Shown here: one piece after another, positions 34,936 to 44,085 of the stretch
Numbering within the stretch: the stretch's first letter is position 1
How the letters are laid out: every line of letters begins with the position of its first letter
NCBI GenBank assembly: GCA_035687245.1
Contig: DASRYH010000028.1
Span: 62,001 to 126,000, forward strand
Direction: 5' to 3'
Length of the DNA: 64,000 nucleotides
From: DASRYH01 sp035687245
Lineage (GTDB): Bacteria > Actinomycetota > Coriobacteriia > Anaerosomatales > PHET01
Notes under the pieces: generated by a model
The model's database searches: none
What the model saw: only the letters and a program-made list of their open reading frames with translations
Told to the model about the DNA's origin: nothing
Program-made: the position numbers and the translations under genes

Positions 34936-35991
34936 ATGCAAGCACCCTCCACGATGCAGCGTACGCTCACGGTGATCCTCGCTGTCTGCCTTCTCACACT
35001 GTCTGGCGGCATGGCTTGGGCTGCGGTCAACGACTACGCCGCCCGCACGGTCGTGCCCTCCGGTGTCACCCTGCTGGGCCGCGACATCAGCGGCATGTCA
35101 GCCGACGAGGTGCGAAGCGCAATCTCCAGCGACGTCTCTGATCGCCTGAAGCAGCCGTATACCGTCGTCGCTGACGGCCATGAGTTCACTCTCGACCCAT
35201 CCAACGCCGTGCAGGTGGACGTCGACGCGATGGTCGATGCAGCATTCCAGCCCCGCAAGACCGCGTCGTTCGTCACGCGCCTCGAACACGACGTCATGCA
35301 GACGCCGCTCACCGCCGAAGTGGAGCCGGTCTACACCGTCGACCAGGCCACACTCGACACGTGGATCGCTGACGTGGCCCAGGATGTGGACCGCAAGGCA
35401 GTCAACGCGAAGGTGCTGCTCAAGGGCTACAAGATCGAGATTCGCAAGTCGGAAACGGGCCGCAAGGTCGACGTGGCACGTTCCGCCGAAGTACTTCAGC
35501 AGACACTCACCAGCGAGGCGGCCGTCAGCGAGTCCGCGCGGCGCATCTCGATTCCCGTCGAGACTATCGAGCCGAAGAAGACCGAGGACGACCTCGGGCG
35601 CACGATCGTCGTGAGTCTGAGCCAGCGTCGCGTGCGCCTCTTCGACGGCGGGAAGCTCGTCAAGACCTACCGTTGTGCGATCGGCACACCCGCGCACCCC
35701 ACCCCCCCGGGTGAGTGGAAGATCGTGCAGAAGCGCTACATGCCGACGTGGAGAAACCCCGGCAGCGCGTGGGCGGCAAGCATGCCTCGCAGCATTCCGC
35801 CCGGACCAAGCAACCCGCTTGGCACTCGTGCGATCAACCTGAGCGCTCCCGGCATTCGCTTCCACGGGACCAGGAACATCGCGTCGGTGGGCACCGCCGC
35901 AAGCCATGGCTGCATGCGCATGTATCGCCAGGACGTCGAGGATCTCTACGACCGCGTGAAGGTCGGCGACAAGGTCTTCATCGTCCGCTAG
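34936..35991 (+). CDS. L,D-transpeptidase (YkuD) with PG-binding-4 domain
   Basis: The 351-aa protein has a signal peptide or anchor (TLTVILAVCLLTLSGGMAWA), a VanW/PG_binding_4-like middle region (residues ~45-215) and a C-terminal YkuD domain. The catalytic motif HGTRN-(9 residues)-SHGCMRM is intact, with the nucleophile Cys near residue 325. It would form 3-3 cross-links in peptidoglycan or attach proteins. The gene stands alone on the plus strand. Confidence 0.93.
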   Translation: MQAPSTMQRTLTVILAVCLLTLSGGMAWAAVNDYAARTVVPSGVTLLGRDISGMSADEVRSAISSDVSDRLKQPYTVVADGHEFTLDPSNAVQVDVDAMVDAAFQPRKTASFVTRLEHDVMQTPLTAEVEPVYTVDQATLDTWIADVAQDVDRKAVNAKVLLKGYKIEIRKSETGRKVDVARSAEVLQQTLTSEAAVSESARRISIPVETIEPKKTEDDLGRTIVVSLSQRRVRLFDGGKLVKTYRCAIGTPAHPTPPGEWKIVQKRYMPTWRNPGSAWAASMPRSIPPGPSNPLGTRAINLSAPGIRFHGTRNIASVGTAASHGCMRMYRQDVEDLYDRVKVGDKVFIVR

Positions 35992-36016
35992 ATGCCTGGC
36001 TGGTTCTCTGGCGGTG

Positions 36017-38287
36017 CTACTTCACCTTCACGTAGTCGTACTTGGTCGACCACGTATCTGCATGCCTTGAATCGGCGACGGCACGCGCTCGAAGTCTCCA
36101 ACTGCCCTTGCTCGTGAGGCGCATCTTCACGGAGTACTTGCTCGTGGTCATGGTCGAACGAGTCAGCTTGGCATTCACGTAACCGTACGACTTCCACTTG
36201 CCGCTGACCTTCTTGTACTTGTAGATGCGCACGTAGTAGCCACTTGCGGTGTGAAGCGGCTTGAGCGTGCCGTAGACCACGTAGTACTTCGACTTCTTCA
36301 TGCTCGAAGGTGCCACTGGAGTCGAGACTGAGGTCTTCGGCACCACAACGATCACGTTGGATGTGCCCTTGTACGGGACGCCCGTCGACGCCAAGTAGTA
36401 GGTCTTGCCGTTCGGCAGAACTGAGAACGAGAAGGTGCCCGCGGTGGACGGGAACGTGGATGCCGAGATCGGCCTCCAGTTCACGCCGTCAGTGGAATCC
36501 TGCAGGTAGACCCTCTGAGTCGTTGGCAGGGGCGTCGAGCCGACGAATGCTGTGCCGGTGAGCGTCACATTCGAGGCGTATCCCGCCACCGACGGTCCGC
36601 TCAGGACGAGTGTCCCGGCGCCTTGGACGCTGAAGTTCACGGTCTTCGAGGACGCATGCCCGAGACTGTCGACTGCCGATACGACTAGCGAGCGCGACCC
36701 AGGATTGTTGATCGGCGTGCCCGAGACATAGGCTGCTCCATCGAGCTTGGCCGTGAGGGACGCAACGCCGTCGTCATCCGTGGCGGTGTAGATCGCGCCG
36801 GTTCCCAGTGGATGGGTGCCGCCGGCGGTGACTCCCGTAATCGTGATCGTCGGCCCAGGGTTGTCTATTGTGAAGTGCACCGTCTTGCTTGCTCGGTTGT
36901 GGGAAGCGTCCTCCGCAACGACGTTCAGGGTGTGGGGCCCAAGGGCGCTCACAAGTCGGCCGGTCGCCGGGTAGTCCACGCCGTCCAACTTCGCGTAGAC
37001 GATCGATCCGTCGGACAAGCTGATAGTCGGCGTCGCCTTCTGCAGGGTCTGCCCCTCCGTGACGCCCGAGACGGTGATCGTAGGCGGCACGTTGTCGATC
37101 GTGAACGTCACGGACTTGGTGTCCGAGTGTCCCGCCGCGTCCTGCGCGGTCACCTGCAGCGTGTGAACGCCGGCGTCCGTAACCACGGCGCCGTTTTGAA
37201 TCGCCGTGCCATCGAGTGTCGCAACCAGCGAGGTGACGCCCACGTTGTCAGTTGCAGTGAAGTTGATCTCGGCGTAGCTGTAGCTCTGGCCGTTGGTGGG
37301 CGACACAATCGTCACAACCGGGTTCTGGCTGTCGAGGTTCGTCTGATATGCGACCTCAGCGACAACCGGTTTCCCCCAGTCAGGGCCAGTGCCTGTGTCC
37401 CACGCCTGGACCGCGAACTCGTAGATGTTGCCGGCGACCATGCCGGTGGTGTCGTTCCACGAGAGCGCGGCGGTCCGCGTTGAGGTCAGCTCGGTCCACA
37501 CGCCGCCCTTGATGCGTTTGTAGACGCGGTACGCGACCGCGCGCTCATCGTCGGCGGCGTTGAGCGGGCCCTTCTTCGGCTTGGTCCACGACAGCGCCAC
37601 GTTCGTCCCGCTCGGAACGGCCTGAAGGTTGCCGACAGGTCCGTACTTGAAGCCAGAGACGACGAGGTCGTCGATCGAGGGTCCGATAGGGTCGCCAGCG
37701 CCGGTTCCCCCCGCTTCCGCCTGGTCGGTGAAGACGAACTGGAGCGTCAGCGGCTCGCGGGAGATGACGACACTGCCCGCCGTGTCGAAGGAAACGAGAT
37801 CCCACTTCGAAGTCTGAGGGAGAGTCCAGTAGTGATCCTGTGGCGTGGGCGCGAAGAGGTGAATCTGCGTGCTTTCGGTGTCGGCGCCGCCGACTGCCTC
37901 GCAGGTATAGCGGAACGACACGTGCCCCGAGTACATATCCTGGAACCCAGTGACCGTTCTAGTCGCAGTGCCCTTGGTCCCATCCGGGTAGCGGTTGAGC
38001 CACGACGGATTGCCGGCGGCGTCGGTGCCTGCCGCCCACAGCGCGTAGTTGCCCGAGTACGACGACGTCGGCTCGATGGAAGGGCCCCAGTACGCGGTGA
38101 AAGGTGGATCGCCGCCCGGCTTGCCAGCAAGCGTGAGCTGCGTCGTGCCCGAGTCGAAGTTGTCGCGGAACAGCTCCTTCTCGCTCATCGCCGGTCCCTC
38201 TGCGAAGGCGGATCCAGCCACGAGCATGCTAGCCACGGCACACGCGACTGCTGCCGCCACGATCATCCTGCGATACGTGAATCCCAT
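36017..38287 (-). CDS. Large secreted multidomain surface protein (Fn3 and Ig-like repeats)
   Basis: The 756-aa protein has a signal peptide (VAAAVACAVASMLVAGSAFA), an N-terminal ~190-residue beta-rich lectin/immune-inhibitor-like region, a fibronectin type III domain (VALSWTKPKKGPLNAADDE), then three or more Ig-like repeats of ~80 residues (each with SVTFTIDN-, TVHFTIDN- or TVNFSV-like ends) and a C-terminal Lys/Tyr-rich region (YVRIYKYKKVSGKWKSYGYV). The C-terminal region resembles wall-associating repeats of actinobacterial surface proteins. Probably adhesion or S-layer-associated; no enzyme motif seen. Confidence 0.8.
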   Translation of the reverse strand: MGFTYRRMIVAAAVACAVASMLVAGSAFAEGPAMSEKELFRDNFDSGTTQLTLAGKPGGDPPFTAYWGPSIEPTSSYSGNYALWAAGTDAAGNPSWLNRYPDGTKGTATRTVTGFQDMYSGHVSFRYTCEAVGGADTESTQIHLFAPTPQDHYWTLPQTSKWDLVSFDTAGSVVISREPLTLQFVFTDQAEAGGTGAGDPIGPSIDDLVVSGFKYGPVGNLQAVPSGTNVALSWTKPKKGPLNAADDERAVAYRVYKRIKGGVWTELTSTRTAALSWNDTTGMVAGNIYEFAVQAWDTGTGPDWGKPVVAEVAYQTNLDSQNPVVTIVSPTNGQSYSYAEINFTATDNVGVTSLVATLDGTAIQNGAVVTDAGVHTLQVTAQDAAGHSDTKSVTFTIDNVPPTITVSGVTEGQTLQKATPTISLSDGSIVYAKLDGVDYPATGRLVSALGPHTLNVVAEDASHNRASKTVHFTIDNPGPTITITGVTAGGTHPLGTGAIYTATDDDGVASLTAKLDGAAYVSGTPINNPGSRSLVVSAVDSLGHASSKTVNFSVQGAGTLVLSGPSVAGYASNVTLTGTAFVGSTPLPTTQRVYLQDSTDGVNWRPISASTFPSTAGTFSFSVLPNGKTYYLASTGVPYKGTSNVIVVVPKTSVSTPVAPSSMKKSKYYVVYGTLKPLHTASGYYVRIYKYKKVSGKWKSYGYVNAKLTRSTMTTSKYSVKMRLTSKGSWRLRARAVADSRHADTWSTKYDYVKVK

Positions 38288-38303
38288 GCTCTAGTCGCGC
38301 TCC

Positions 38304-39149
38304 CTATTTAGCGCTGTCGGCGAATGCCTTCGCAGCGCTGGTTGCCAGACCGAGTTGCTGAGACGGGTCGCCCTCGACCGAGATCAGTACCTCGAACACG
38401 TAGATGCCTCGAACATAGGTTGAGGTAGCATACCGCGTGCCGTCGGTGCCCAAGTACGCAGACGCCTCGTCAACGGTCGTGGTCGAGCCGTTCTCTGCGT
38501 ACAGTGCCTTGCTCGTCTTGCTGATGAAGTCTTCGGCCGAGGCCTTGGACTTCATCTCATGAACAGTCCAGATGATCTGCTGCGCTGGCACCTTCGCCGA
38601 GACGGCGGTCGCAGAAACCTGCGCCTCGCCCTCGGTCTTCATGGCCGTGCCGAACGAGTAGCCCTCGAAGGTCGTCGGCAACAGAGTGAGCGCGTCGCCG
38701 ACAGGCTCATCGAAGTCGCTCTCGTCCACAGTGGCAGTCCCACCGCTGCCTGGCGTAGTACTACCGCCGGAGCCGGGGTTCGTGGAGCCGCCTGAACCCT
38801 TCGAGCCCGTCGACCCTGGCTTCGAGCCACTGGTGCCCGAACCCGTCGCCTTCTTCTGCGCATCGGTCGCCTTCTTGGCGACGGCTAGGGCGCTGGCACT
38901 CGTCGGATCGAGCTCCTGCGCCTTCTTGGCGAGCTCGGCGGCCTTGGTGGCGTCACCTGAGGCCAGCGCGTCGTTCGCCTGCGCGACGTAGCGAGTAGCC
39001 TCGGACTTGGCCGTGTTGCTCGGCCCGCTCCTTGCACCCCCAAGCGCGCTGATGAGAAAGACGACAGCGGCCAAGACCAAGACAGTCACGACGCCCGACA
39101 TGATCGCCATAGGGCGAGTGAAGACGAACCTCTTCGGCTGGTCGCTCAC
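38304..39149 (-). CDS. Membrane-anchored protein with TPR-like helices and a C-terminal extracytoplasmic domain
   Basis: The 281-aa protein has one membrane helix (MSGVVTVLVLAAVVFLISAL), a TPR-like helical pair (NDALASGDATKAAELAKKAQ), a Gly/Ser/Pro-rich linker and a ~130-residue alpha/beta domain (VGDALTLLPTTFEGYSFGTA ...). The same architecture occurs at 62356-63231. No family is recognised. The start is a GTG with AGGAG upstream. It lies between the surface protein and the ExeA-like gene. Confidence 0.72.
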   Translation of the reverse strand: MSDQPKRFVFTRPMAIMSGVVTVLVLAAVVFLISALGGARSGPSNTAKSEATRYVAQANDALASGDATKAAELAKKAQELDPTSASALAVAKKATDAQKKATGSGTSGSKPGSTGSKGSGGSTNPGSGGSTTPGSGGTATVDESDFDEPVGDALTLLPTTFEGYSFGTAMKTEGEAQVSATAVSAKVPAQQIIWTVHEMKSKASAEDFISKTSKALYAENGSTTTVDEASAYLGTDGTRYATSTYVRGIYVFEVLISVEGDPSQQLGLATSAAKAFADSAK

Positions 39150-39158
39150 GATGTTCTC

Positions 39159-40505
39159 CTAGCCGTTAAGCGCCGCGTCCACTGCGGCGTCATCTACCTC
39201 GGAGACGCCGCGGTCAGCAGCGTCGTCAATCGCGGCGTTGGCAAGCGCGATGAAGCGCGGGAGGTCGTCTTCGGCGGCGTCGGCGAGCCGAACCATCCCG
39301 GGCGACTCCATCGACATCGCAGTCGCTCCAGGAAGCGCGGCCGAGTCGAACCACCCGTCAACGATCTCAGGCTGGAGCTTGGTGGGGGCATCCTGAAGGA
39401 GCTGGATGTTTGCAAACGACCACTCGACCCGCGAGCCCTCGGGCACGCGCTCCTCCATCTCGGGCACCTCGCCCGGCGAGAACGCGTAGACCATCACGAC
39501 CGGGCCCGCGAGCTTCTGACGCAGCCTCAGCATCGAGTCGGCCACATCGCGACGCAGGTCCTCGGGGACCTCCATCCAGCTGCGAAACTCGTCGTAGATG
39601 AACGCCGCCTTCGTAAAGCGTACGGAGGACAACTCGACCAGATTGGTAAGCGTCTTGCGCGGGGCCTTGGTGATCTTGAGCTCTTCCATGAGTGCGGCCA
39701 TTCCGCGCTCTCGATAGAGGCGCAGCCCTCGCGCCAGAACGGGCGTCAAGTGCGCCCGGGTGTAGTCGATGAAGTAGTCGAGCAGCATTCGAGAGTCATC
39801 ATCAGACATCTCGATCTGCGCGAGGATGGTGGAGGTGCCCGGCGCGTCGCCGAGCGTCGCGTCGACTTCCTCGGTTGTGTCGGTCTCGTCGCCATCCTCT
39901 TCGAGATTGGTGCGGCGCATGTCGGCAACCTCGATGAGCTCTTCGTGGCGCTCGAGCTCGGGCTCGCCGAAGACGCGCCGAACTGCGGTCAGTGCATCGG
40001 CACCGAACTCCTCGGCGAACGCGGCAAGAGCGTCGGGACCCAGCACCGCGTAGGAGGCAAGCGTGTCGTCGGGCGACGCGAGAACCTTCTTGACGTAGGG
40101 AACCAGAGTGAGCTCGAAGTCGCGGAACGCAAGGCGCTCAGCGAACACCCCGAGGGTTCCCCTCACGACACCGATCTTGAACATGAAGAGCTGAACATAG
40201 GCGTAGATGACGTTGAAGTCATCGTCGGTGGCGAGCACGCGCTCGGCGTGAGCCATGGCCGCCAGAGGGTAGCTCGGCGGAATGTCGGCGTCCTTGTCGA
40301 CCCAGATGGGAAGCGGCGCGTCTTCGTCGCGCGCCTGGAGAATCGCCTTCAGCAGGCGATTCGAAGCCGCCCTAGTCTCGCACTCGACTCCGGGCTCGCC
40401 CGGGTTGTCGGCGCCGCCGGCAAACGGGTTGGCGTGCAGCCCGAGGGATGCGTAGCGAGAGATGCCCTGTGGCGCTTCTTCTGCTTCGGTCGGGGTCGTC
40501 GGCAA
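39159..40505 (-). CDS. Uncharacterised protein resembling ExeA-type AAA proteins without a P-loop
   Basis: The 448-aa protein opens with RYASLGLHANPFAGGADNPG, which recalls the N-terminus of ExeA/GspA ATPases (FGL..PFS..P). The expected Walker A Gly-rich loop is missing; the only nearby segment is LPIWVDKDADIPPSYPLAAM. Later segments are helical with an acidic stretch (EEDGDETDTTEEVD). The end (PRFIALANAAIDDAADRG) resembles ATPase lid helices. It may be a catalytically dead AAA protein. The start is a TTG with AGGTG upstream. No signal peptide. Confidence 0.55.
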   Translation of the reverse strand: MPTTPTEAEEAPQGISRYASLGLHANPFAGGADNPGEPGVECETRAASNRLLKAILQARDEDAPLPIWVDKDADIPPSYPLAAMAHAERVLATDDDFNVIYAYVQLFMFKIGVVRGTLGVFAERLAFRDFELTLVPYVKKVLASPDDTLASYAVLGPDALAAFAEEFGADALTAVRRVFGEPELERHEELIEVADMRRTNLEEDGDETDTTEEVDATLGDAPGTSTILAQIEMSDDDSRMLLDYFIDYTRAHLTPVLARGLRLYRERGMAALMEELKITKAPRKTLTNLVELSSVRFTKAAFIYDEFRSWMEVPEDLRRDVADSMLRLRQKLAGPVVMVYAFSPGEVPEMEERVPEGSRVEWSFANIQLLQDAPTKLQPEIVDGWFDSAALPGATAMSMESPGMVRLADAAEDDLPRFIALANAAIDDAADRGVSEVDDAAVDAALNG

Positions 40506-40585
40506 GGACGTTCACCTGCTCTCTTATCTAGCTGGCCGGACATCAAGCGTACAACGTCGGCCGCGCGAATGGGGCTTCGAAAAGC

Positions 40586-40616
40586 GGGGGCCCCGGGCTC
40601 GTTGCCCGGGACCCCC
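40586..40616 (-). terminator. Terminator of the hydrogenase operon
   Basis: A 13-bp stem with one mismatch (40586-40598 with 40604-40616) has a 5-base loop. On the minus strand it is followed by GCTTTTCG. It lies 45 bases after the stop of the hexaheme cytochrome gene. Confidence 0.85.
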
Positions 40617-40660
40617 CTTGTGCTGCAATCGTGCGTTGCCGCTAAGCGGAGTCGAAACCC

Positions 40661-41971
40661 CTACTTGTCGTGGCAGCGCTCGCACACGCCGCGGTTGTCG
40701 GCACGGAGCAGAGCACTGGTGCCCTGGAGGCCGGCGGTTGCGGGATCGTCGTCCTTGTCAGGATCCACGCCAGCGATACCGTCACGCACGGGAACCCAAG
40801 TTCCTTCGGCGTTCTGGGTAAGGGAGGCAGCGGCCCAACCGTTCATGACGGCGGCAGAACCGTGAGCGTAGTGGCAGGTGAGGCAGCCAACCTGATTCTG
40901 GCGATTCGAGGCAGCGCCAGGAGTGACCTCCAGCGGCACGTGCTGGTCGAGGTTGCCATCAGCCTGAGCTGCAACCTGCAGGACGTCATCGCCCTGAACG
41001 AGCGTGATGTCGACCGGGTGACGGTGGCGAGGCTGCGAGCCGACAAGGCCAGCGCCCTCGTTCGTACCGTAGTCGTAGTTGCCGGTCTGGTTGTCGTACT
41101 GCTCGTGGCACGCAGCACACCAGGTCGACAGGGAGCCGACGCCGCCAACATAGGGGTTATCCATGCTGGAACGGATCTGCGAGCTACCCGAGGTGTAGTT
41201 CGGGACGTAGGCCTGCATCTGAGCCTGGCCGTCAGCGTGCTTCAGCCAACCGTTGTCCGAGTACGGGTAGTTGGTCTCAGTCGAGTAGACCATACCGTTC
41301 GGGGTGCCGTCGGGGTTGTAGCCACCGACTGCGGTGTTGTTGACCGAGTCCTTCAGGAGGCGGTAGTTCGAGCTGCCGTGAGGATCGTGGCAGCTGGTGC
41401 AGGTCAGGTACAGCGAGTTGCCGGTCGTGGTGTTGCCAGCGCCCCACAGGATGCCCGTCTTCTCCATGGAGTGCGTGGAGGTGACGCCTGTGAGTGCCGG
41501 AGCCGCGTCGACTTCCCACTCGCCCAGCGTGCCCTTGTACATCGTCGAGAAACCGCCGCCGTTCAGCGGAGCGCCGAACGTGGAGCTCGTGACGTACGCG
41601 GTCGTGACGCCATCGTTGGTCGGGCCAACCTGGCCAGCGTAGCTGGAGGGGCCGCCATCGAAGATGCCCTCGACAACGTTCGTGGATGCGCCAGGAGCGT
41701 TGTCGCCGTGGCAAGCGTCACAGAACTCCTGCATGGTGGCGGCGTCGCCGACCAGCAGGGCAGACGGGTTGTCTGCAGGGTCCCAGCCCGGAGGAGTGAT
41801 CCTCGGGGTGAACGTCACGGACGAGAACGAGCTGTGAGCGCGGTGACAACCGGCGCAGGAGTCCGTGTCATCGATGTATCCGCCGTGCGGACCGAAGTTC
41901 GCGTACGCGGAGCCAACGACGGCGAGGGACAGCGCCAATACGAGCGTAAGTACTAGAACGAAACGCTTCAA
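40661..41971 (-). CDS. Secreted hexaheme c-type cytochrome of the hydrogenase operon
   Basis: The 436-aa protein has a signal peptide (KRFVLVLTLVLALSLAVVGS) and six CxxCH sites (CAGCH, CDACH, CTSCH, CAACH, CLTCH, CERCH) spread over a long Gly/Asn/Ser-rich chain. The low heme density is unlike cytochrome c3 and closer to doubled-CXXCH (cytochrome c-552-like) surface cytochromes. The TTG start at 41971 has GGAGG eight bases upstream and directly precedes the signal peptide. It follows the hydrogenase large subunit by 17 bases, so it is the likely electron acceptor of the enzyme. Confidence 0.9.
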   Translation of the reverse strand: MKRFVLVLTLVLALSLAVVGSAYANFGPHGGYIDDTDSCAGCHRAHSSFSSVTFTPRITPPGWDPADNPSALLVGDAATMQEFCDACHGDNAPGASTNVVEGIFDGGPSSYAGQVGPTNDGVTTAYVTSSTFGAPLNGGGFSTMYKGTLGEWEVDAAPALTGVTSTHSMEKTGILWGAGNTTTGNSLYLTCTSCHDPHGSSNYRLLKDSVNNTAVGGYNPDGTPNGMVYSTETNYPYSDNGWLKHADGQAQMQAYVPNYTSGSSQIRSSMDNPYVGGVGSLSTWCAACHEQYDNQTGNYDYGTNEGAGLVGSQPRHRHPVDITLVQGDDVLQVAAQADGNLDQHVPLEVTPGAASNRQNQVGCLTCHYAHGSAAVMNGWAAASLTQNAEGTWVPVRDGIAGVDPDKDDDPATAGLQGTSALLRADNRGVCERCHDK

Positions 41972-41988
41972 ATCTCTCACCTCCGTCG

Positions 41989-44061
41989 TTAGTGGATCGC
42001 GCAAGCGATGCAGGGGTCAAAGGACTGGGCGATACGAGCGACCTCGACGCCACCGACGGTGGGGATGGACGCGCCACCCTGACCGGTGATGGTCTTGGTG
42101 TAAGTCGCACCCGTCGCGAACGGGGCACCGATGCATGCCTTCTCGATTGCACCATTCTGGCCAAGAACGTCCTTCGGCGAACCGTTCCACGTGGTGGGAA
42201 CGATGCACTGATAGGCGGTGATCTTGCCGTTGTTGATGGTGATCTGGTGCATCAGGGAGCCACGCGGAGCCTGGCCTGCGCCCCAACCCTTCTTGATGCC
42301 GGTCGGGATCGACTTGTTGGCCCAGGTGGAACCAACGGTGTCGTTGGCGTTGACGCCAGCACCCGTGTAGGACTTGAGCTGGTTGATCCAGCTGCTGCTA
42401 CCGAAGGACAGCGTGCCCAGAGGAGTCACGCTACCGTCGGACTTGCTGATCTTGCCAATCATGCGCTGGACGAGCACGAAGGACTGCAGGGCGCGAGCGC
42501 GCAGGCGGTCCATCGTGGACAGGCCGGCCTGGATGCCGAGGACCCAAGTCTGGATCGCGGCGACAAGACCCATGCCGTCGGCGCCGAACGGATACGCAAC
42601 CGGGTCGACTCCGAAGAGGAACTTGCCCGAGTTCACGATGCCGTTGACGATCGTCGGAGCGATGATGTCGAGGTCGAGACCGCCAGCCTTGACGTAGAGG
42701 TCATAGCCCGAGACGGTAGCCGACGTCGGGATGCTGGTGGCGAGATCGACGCCATCCTGGAAGTAGCCGTTGACGAACATGTCAGCCATGGGACCGACCT
42801 CGCAGGGCTTGCCAGCCCAGCGCGGGGCCTTCATGTAGCTGTAGCCGTCGTCACGAGCCGGCTTGGTGCGAGTGATGTCACCAGGATAGGTGGCCTCGGC
42901 ACCAGCGAACGGACGAGATGCGGTCGTCGCATAGACGGCAGCGTCGTCGACGTACGGCACGTAGCGCGAGTTGGAGATGTCCTCAGTGAGGTTCGTCGGG
43001 ACAGAGAGCGCGCCCGACAGGAACTTGCTGATGACTTCGCCCTTATTCGCGACCGTGAAGTTGTACACGCCTGCAGGAGCACCAAGCTCGAGCACGCCGC
43101 CCTTGATGGCGAGATCGTCGTTGAGCTCAGGGAACTGACCCCAGACGAGGAAGCGGCCAAGACCAGCGCCGAAGCCGACGGGATCGCCGGGGGTGTAGAA
43201 GAAGCTGCGGGTCTTGTTGTGATCGTTGTCGAAGCCCGGATACAGGAAGCCGAGGACCAGAGCGATCGGCACGTACTCGTTGACGATGAACTTGCCGACT
43301 TCCTGGATGATCTCCTCGTACTTGTTGCAACGCTGAGTCAGGTTCTCCGTGCCATCGTTGGTGACGCCGCCACCGACGAAGCAGGAGGTCATCGGCATAC
43401 GACCGGCGAACAGCGCGCCAGCCTCGAAGGTGAGGCGGCGAATGCGCAGTGCGCGAACGTAGCTGATGATGACCGCGTCCCAGATCTGCATGGTAGCCGT
43501 GTTGGCAACCGGCACAACGCCAGCGGTAGCGCTGACGGTGTCAGCCGAGAACGAGCTGCGCAGAACGGGGTTGTAGAAGGCTTCCGCGAAATACGGAGTC
43601 CAAGGCGGCATGTTCGGGCCCTGAACGTAGCTCGGGGCAGCCAGGTGATAGAAGTGCGTGATGCTCGACATCAGGAACTCGGCCGAAAGGACGAGGTTAC
43701 GGATGAGCAGAGCCTTCGGCGGAATGCCGTAGGGGCTGCCAACCGCTTCGTTCAGAGTCGAGAACGTGATGTGAGAGCGGCTGTAGCCGAGAACAGAGTC
43801 GACCGCGTACGTCGAGGTCAGACCGTGCGGGACCGGGCAGACACCGCAGATGCGCTGCACGAAAGTGATCGCATCGTTGGCGCCACGGCCAAGCAGGAAG
43901 TTCTCGAAACCACGCCACAGGTTACCGTGGGCGTTGGCGTCCTTGATGAAACCGTCAGAGCCAACTCGGACCTTGACTCCCAGGTGACCCTCGATACGAG
44001 AGACCGGGTCGACCTCGCGGTCCGTCGAGCCAGCGACGGTGTTGAGATTCCATACACTCAT
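41989..44061 (-). CDS. [NiFe]-hydrogenase large subunit
   Basis: The 690-aa subunit holds the Ni-Fe site. The four Cys ligands are in RICGVCPVPH (Cys72, Cys75) and DPCIACAIH (Cys684, Cys687), and the N-terminal VSRIEGHLGVKV is present. The protein ends exactly at the final His690, with no C-terminal peptide beyond the ligand motif. Most group 1 large subunits carry such a peptide, which a dedicated protease removes after nickel insertion; here no cleavage would be needed. It is also ~100 residues longer than usual because of internal Gly/Asn-rich segments. It probably oxidises H2 on the outer face of the membrane. Confidence 0.95.
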   Translation of the reverse strand: MSVWNLNTVAGSTDREVDPVSRIEGHLGVKVRVGSDGFIKDANAHGNLWRGFENFLLGRGANDAITFVQRICGVCPVPHGLTSTYAVDSVLGYSRSHITFSTLNEAVGSPYGIPPKALLIRNLVLSAEFLMSSITHFYHLAAPSYVQGPNMPPWTPYFAEAFYNPVLRSSFSADTVSATAGVVPVANTATMQIWDAVIISYVRALRIRRLTFEAGALFAGRMPMTSCFVGGGVTNDGTENLTQRCNKYEEIIQEVGKFIVNEYVPIALVLGFLYPGFDNDHNKTRSFFYTPGDPVGFGAGLGRFLVWGQFPELNDDLAIKGGVLELGAPAGVYNFTVANKGEVISKFLSGALSVPTNLTEDISNSRYVPYVDDAAVYATTASRPFAGAEATYPGDITRTKPARDDGYSYMKAPRWAGKPCEVGPMADMFVNGYFQDGVDLATSIPTSATVSGYDLYVKAGGLDLDIIAPTIVNGIVNSGKFLFGVDPVAYPFGADGMGLVAAIQTWVLGIQAGLSTMDRLRARALQSFVLVQRMIGKISKSDGSVTPLGTLSFGSSSWINQLKSYTGAGVNANDTVGSTWANKSIPTGIKKGWGAGQAPRGSLMHQITINNGKITAYQCIVPTTWNGSPKDVLGQNGAIEKACIGAPFATGATYTKTITGQGGASIPTVGGVEVARIAQSFDPCIACAIH

Positions 44062-44085
44062 GTGGTTTTGCCTCCTCTCTTCTTC

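Noticed and set aside
41989..44061. Selenocysteine in the hydrogenase (NiFeSe type)
   Set aside because: All four metal-site positions are encoded by Cys codons, and no in-frame TGA occurs.
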